Shown piece by piece: positions 61,020 to 64,000 of a stretch of 64,000 bases of DNA; the stretch's first letter is position 1; each line of letters begins with the position of its first letter. The notes under the pieces were generated by a model that made no database searches, was not told the origin of the DNA, and worked only from the letters and a program-made list of their open reading frames with translations. Source of the DNA: JAWXUK01 sp044432725 (GTDB lineage: Bacteria; Bacillota; Clostridia; Oscillospirales; Oscillospiraceae); contig JAWXUL010000003.1 in assembly GCA_044432725.1 (NCBI GenBank), positions 124,001 through 188,000 on the forward strand, given 5' to 3'. The translations under genes and the position numbers were made by a program.

Positions 61020-62159
61020 ATGGAAAACCATACTTTTCGTAAACCCGTCTTTCTCATCACTTATACTGCTTTACTTGCCCTTGCCGTGCTGAATATTCAG
61101 CTTATTTGGGCATATTGTAGCCAAGTATTAGAAGTCATGATGCCCTTTTTCGCTGGCTTTGCCATTGCTTTTGTCCTATCACAGCTTTGTAACTTTTTCC
61201 TGAAATGGATTGGAAAGGCATTGCCCAACAGCAAATATGGCTTGCAAAATGGTCTTGCTGTGACGCTTTCTTATGTGTCCGTTTTCTTCTTTCTCTTTAC
61301 TTTGGTTTCCATCGTGATTCCAAAACTTGTTGAAAATGTCAACGTTTTCGTAGAAAGTTTGAAAGTTTATACTGCAAATCTCCAAGAGTGGCTCAATGGC
61401 TTAACCGCAAACACCGACAGCGAACTGCTCTCCGAGCTTTCCGTTGATTTGTCAGGGCTCTTTGATTATCTTTCTCAATACCTAGAAAAAATCCTGTCAG
61501 AAGCATTGAACGCAGCAAGCTTTGCTGCCACCCAAGTGATGGCAGCCACAGGCACTATGATTGCCACTCTTGTGAATCTGGTCATTGCCTTGGTTTTCTC
61601 TATTTATATGTTAGCTGACAGAAAAAATCTTTGTGCCCAGTGCAAACGCTTACTCTTTGCTTATGTGCCACAAAAACAGGCTGAAAAAATCCACTTTGTC
61701 ACCTGTCTCTCTGGAAAAACTTTCTCTAAGTTTGTGGCAGGGCAAGTGATCGAAGCTTGTATCCTCGGCACCCTTTGTGCCATTGGTATGCTCTTTATCC
61801 AAGCTGACTACGCCCTTCTCATTGGTATTATTGTGGGGGTCACAGCACTGGTTCCCGTGGTGGGAGGATACATCGGGGGAGGATTCTCCTTTGTTCTACT
61901 CTTTATGGTGGGACCTATGGAAGCTGTGATTTTCCTTGTTTTCTTACTCATTTTACAACAATTAGAAGGAAACCTGATCTATCCTAAAGTGGTGGGTTCT
62001 TCTTTGGGACTTCCAGGTCTATGGGTGGTCTTTGCCGTGATTATTGGGGGAGGACTTTATGGTATCATGGGCTCTTTGCTCAGCGTACCCGTTGTGTCTG
62101 TGGTCTATGCTCTTTTGAAAATGGATGTGGCAAAGCGAGAAGAATTGCAAACCACCTAA
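61020..62159 (+). CDS. AI-2E family transporter (YtvI/TqsA-like)
   Basis: A 379-residue polytopic membrane protein: two N-terminal helices, a central soluble stretch (about 110-170), and four or more further helices with the conserved GQVIEACILG and VPVVGGYIGGG motifs. Some relatives export autoinducer-2, others act as Na+/H+ antiporters; the substrate is not determined. GGAG precedes the ATG, 10 bp after coaX. Confidence 0.88.
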   Translation: MENHTFRKPVFLITYTALLALAVLNIQLIWAYCSQVLEVMMPFFAGFAIAFVLSQLCNFFLKWIGKALPNSKYGLQNGLAVTLSYVSVFFFLFTLVSIVIPKLVENVNVFVESLKVYTANLQEWLNGLTANTDSELLSELSVDLSGLFDYLSQYLEKILSEALNAASFAATQVMAATGTMIATLVNLVIALVFSIYMLADRKNLCAQCKRLLFAYVPQKQAEKIHFVTCLSGKTFSKFVAGQVIEACILGTLCAIGMLFIQADYALLIGIIVGVTALVPVVGGYIGGGFSFVLLFMVGPMEAVIFLVFLLILQQLEGNLIYPKVVGSSLGLPGLWVVFAVIIGGGLYGIMGSLLSVPVVSVVYALLKMDVAKREELQTT

Positions 62160-62185
62160 TCCCCTGATTCTCTACAACAAAAAAG

Positions 62186-62220
62186 AAACCAGAGGACTCA
62201 CAAGATGAGTCCTCTGGTTT
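62186..62220. terminator. Bidirectional terminator between the AI-2E gene and asnS
   Basis: A 15-bp perfect stem (AAACCAGAGGACTCA with TGAGTCCTCTGGTTT) and a 5-base loop, with A-run and T-run on the flanks. Confidence 0.92.
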
Positions 62221-62239
62221 TTTATGATACAAAATTGTC

Positions 62240-63634
62240 TTAAAACTCTGCGTTCCCCACACAACGTGGATGCAAAGTCACATCTCTGATATTGGTAACC
62301 CCTGTTAAATACATCACCATACGTTCAAAGCCAAGACCAAAACCTGCATGGCGACAAGTTCCATAGCGTCTCAAGTCGCAATACCACCAATAATCCTCTG
62401 GGTTCATGCCTGTTTCTTTGATACGCTCTTCCAGAACGTCCAAACGTTCCTCACGTTGAGACCCTCCAATGATTTCCCCAATCCCAGGGACAAGGCAGTC
62501 TGTGGCAGCCACTGTCTTGCCATCATCGTTCAATCTCATATAAAAGGCTTTGATTTCCTTGGGATAATCTGTCACAAAGACTGGCTTTTTGTAGACTTGT
62601 TCTGTCAAATAACGCTCATGCTCTGTTTGTAAATCACAGCCCCAAGTGACTTTGAACTGAAAATTATCATTATTCTTTTCCAAAATTTCAATGGCTTCTG
62701 TGTAAGAAACTCGACCAAATTCTGATTTTTCCACCAACTCTAGTCGCTCTTTCAAGCCCTTATCCACAAAAGAATTGAAAAATGCCATTTCTTCTGGACA
62801 ACGATCCATCACATAACGAATGATATATTTCATCATATCTTCTGCAAGGTCCATATCGTCCACCAAATCTGCAAAGGCAATCTCTGGCTCAATCATCCAA
62901 AACTCAGCTGCGTGTCTCCCAGTATTGGAATTTTCTGCACGGAAAGTAGGTCCAAAGGTATACACATCTCCAAAAGCCATGGCAAAGTTTTCACAGTTCA
63001 GTTGCCCCGACACGGTCAAGTTGGCTGGCTTCCCAAAGAAATCTTGAGAAAAATCCACAGAGCCATCAGGTAATTTGGGAGGATTCGCCAAATCTAGGGT
63101 GCTGACCTGAAACATCTCCCCTGCCCCTTCACAGTCACTGGCTGTGATGATAGGGGTGTGCACATAGACAAAACCTCTATCTTGAAAAAAGCAGTGAATT
63201 GCGTGTGCTGTTACAGAACGCACACGGAAAGTCGCTGAAAACAAATTGGTTCTAGGACGCAAATGCTGTATGGTTCGCAGAAAATCTAAGCTGTGACGCT
63301 TCTTTTGCAGTGGATAGCTGGGGTCGCTGACACCTTCTATCATAATTTTCTTTGCTTTTAGTTCAAAAGGCTGTTTTCCCTCTGGTGTGAGAAGCAATTC
63401 CCCCTCTACTACCAAAGCAGCTCCCACATTTTGGGAAGAAATTTCTTTGTAATTTTCTAAGACCCCATCTTCCATCACCACTTGTAATGATTGAAAGTAA
63501 GAGCCATCTGACAGCTCGATAAAACCAAAAGTTTTCATATCTCTGATGGTCTTAACCCAACCACAAACAGTTAAATTTTGTCCAGAAAAGCTGGATGCCT
63601 CTTTATAAATTGCCGATATTTTGGTACGTTTCAT
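62240..63634 (-). CDS. asnS: Asparaginyl-tRNA synthetase
   Basis: Charges tRNA-Asn. OB-fold anticodon domain (about 1-115, GWVKTIRDMKTFGFIELSDG read in part as VKTIRDMKTFGFIEL), then the class II catalytic core: motif 2 FRAENSNTGRHAAEFWMIE and motif 3 GFGLGFERMVMYLTG. Length 464 is typical. It points toward the preceding AI-2E gene. No T-box is seen in the 72-bp gap upstream, only a small AGCAAC/GTTGCT hairpin. Confidence 0.97.
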   Translation of the reverse strand: MKRTKISAIYKEASSFSGQNLTVCGWVKTIRDMKTFGFIELSDGSYFQSLQVVMEDGVLENYKEISSQNVGAALVVEGELLLTPEGKQPFELKAKKIMIEGVSDPSYPLQKKRHSLDFLRTIQHLRPRTNLFSATFRVRSVTAHAIHCFFQDRGFVYVHTPIITASDCEGAGEMFQVSTLDLANPPKLPDGSVDFSQDFFGKPANLTVSGQLNCENFAMAFGDVYTFGPTFRAENSNTGRHAAEFWMIEPEIAFADLVDDMDLAEDMMKYIIRYVMDRCPEEMAFFNSFVDKGLKERLELVEKSEFGRVSYTEAIEILEKNNDNFQFKVTWGCDLQTEHERYLTEQVYKKPVFVTDYPKEIKAFYMRLNDDGKTVAATDCLVPGIGEIIGGSQREERLDVLEERIKETGMNPEDYWWYCDLRRYGTCRHAGFGLGFERMVMYLTGVTNIRDVTLHPRCVGNAEF

Positions 63635-63706
63635 TGTTTTCTCCTTCGTTATTTTTATGAGATAGCAACTTTGTTGCTCCTTGTTTGTTTTTAGATGGAA
63701 TGAGTA

Positions 63707-64000
63707 TTATACTACTTCCACATGATTTGTGTCCGTCTTTTCTTCCTTCCGAAAAAACAAACCCAAAGACACAAAATAAAGTGGTAAAAATTTCAACATA
63801 AACAGACAGTCCAGAACCACAGACAAAAGATATGCCATAACATTCTCTTCTCCCGCTAAGGTCAACAGTTCATCTTGAGAAAGATTTTCAGCTGAACCCA
63901 TGACAAATTCGATTACAATGGTGAAAAAAGAATAAGACAGCATCAACAGAAAATATAGAAGTAACCAAGGGAGAAAGGAAAGGTGAAATTTAAACAAGGC
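63707..64000 (-). CDS. Membrane protein of unknown function, partial
   Basis: The frame remains open to the right edge, so the N-terminus is missing. The visible 97 residues have two hydrophobic segments (about FLPWLLLYFLLMLSYSFFTI, then MAYLLSVVLDCLFMLKFLPL) and a charged tail ending KTDTNHVEVV. I do not recognise the family. It stops 72 bp before asnS on the same strand, so they may be co-transcribed. Confidence 0.55.
   Translation of the reverse strand, partial: ALFKFHLSFLPWLLLYFLLMLSYSFFTIVIEFVMGSAENLSQDELLTLAGEENVMAYLLSVVLDCLFMLKFLPLYFVSLGLFFRKEEKTDTNHVEVV

Overview
The window looks like chromosome of a motile, Gram-positive, low-to-mid-GC anaerobe of the class Clostridia, most like the Lachnospirales/Anaerotignum neighbourhood. 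The signs are AddAB instead of RecBCD, FliY with a CheC-type N-terminus, CheC/CheD/CheV, FliW/CsrA, FlgM with a sigma-28 factor, a DUF1292/6S RNA locus, type III pantothenate kinase, and a fragment of a SigG-type forespore sigma factor that implies a spore former. Species assignment is inference. No tRNA, rRNA, IS element, phage or CRISPR was seen.

Region 1 (1-11.1 kb, minus strand) is a DNA-metabolism operon read comEC > holA > Toprim/RNase M5-like > addB > addA. Immediately after the addA stop lies a fragment of a SigG-like gene that begins in mid-protein and runs off the window edge, an unexpected junction.

Region 2 (11.2-45.2 kb, minus strand) is the flagellar/chemotaxis locus, about 34 kb in two head-to-tail transcription units. 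The late unit, flgM-flgN-flgK-flgL-DUF6470-fliW-csrA, starts at a convincing sigma-28 (FliA) promoter at 45.4 kb and ends in a terminator at 38.05 kb. Just beyond, a near-consensus sigma-A promoter (37.87 kb) starts the early unit flgB-flgC-fliE-fliF-fliG-fliH-fliI-fliJ-fliK-flgD-(TIGR02530)-flgE-flbD-motA-motB-fliM-fliY-cheY-fliO-P-Q-R-flhB-flhA-fliA-flgF/G-like x2-cheC-cheD-cheV. The early unit makes rod, hook, motor, export gate and FliA. FliA then fires the late unit, which encodes its own anti-sigma factor (FlgM), the hook-filament junction proteins and the FliW/CsrA translational switch. fliL, flhF, flhG, cheA, cheB and cheW are not at the places where clostridial fla/che operons usually carry them. 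Several axial proteins are unusual: a 1077-residue FlgK with large Asp/Gly/Asn/Tyr-rich insertions, FlgD with acidic extensions, and FlgN with a long tail. Strong hairpins without U-tracts flank flgE, and the flgK leader holds three palindromes and five GGA triplets.

Region 3 (45.6-64 kb) is housekeeping and envelope: a U32 peptidase, MltG, a 60-residue Cys-rich membrane peptide, a TagA/WecG glycosyltransferase, hom and lysC (lysC carries a strong internal start for a separate regulatory subunit), a GT-C-like membrane protein, a membrane-anchored parvulin, 6S RNA directly behind a DUF1292 gene, a class A penicillin-binding protein with a tandem-repeat N-terminus, coaX, an AI-2E family permease, asnS, and a partial membrane protein at the right edge. 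Convergent pairs are separated by clear bidirectional terminators.
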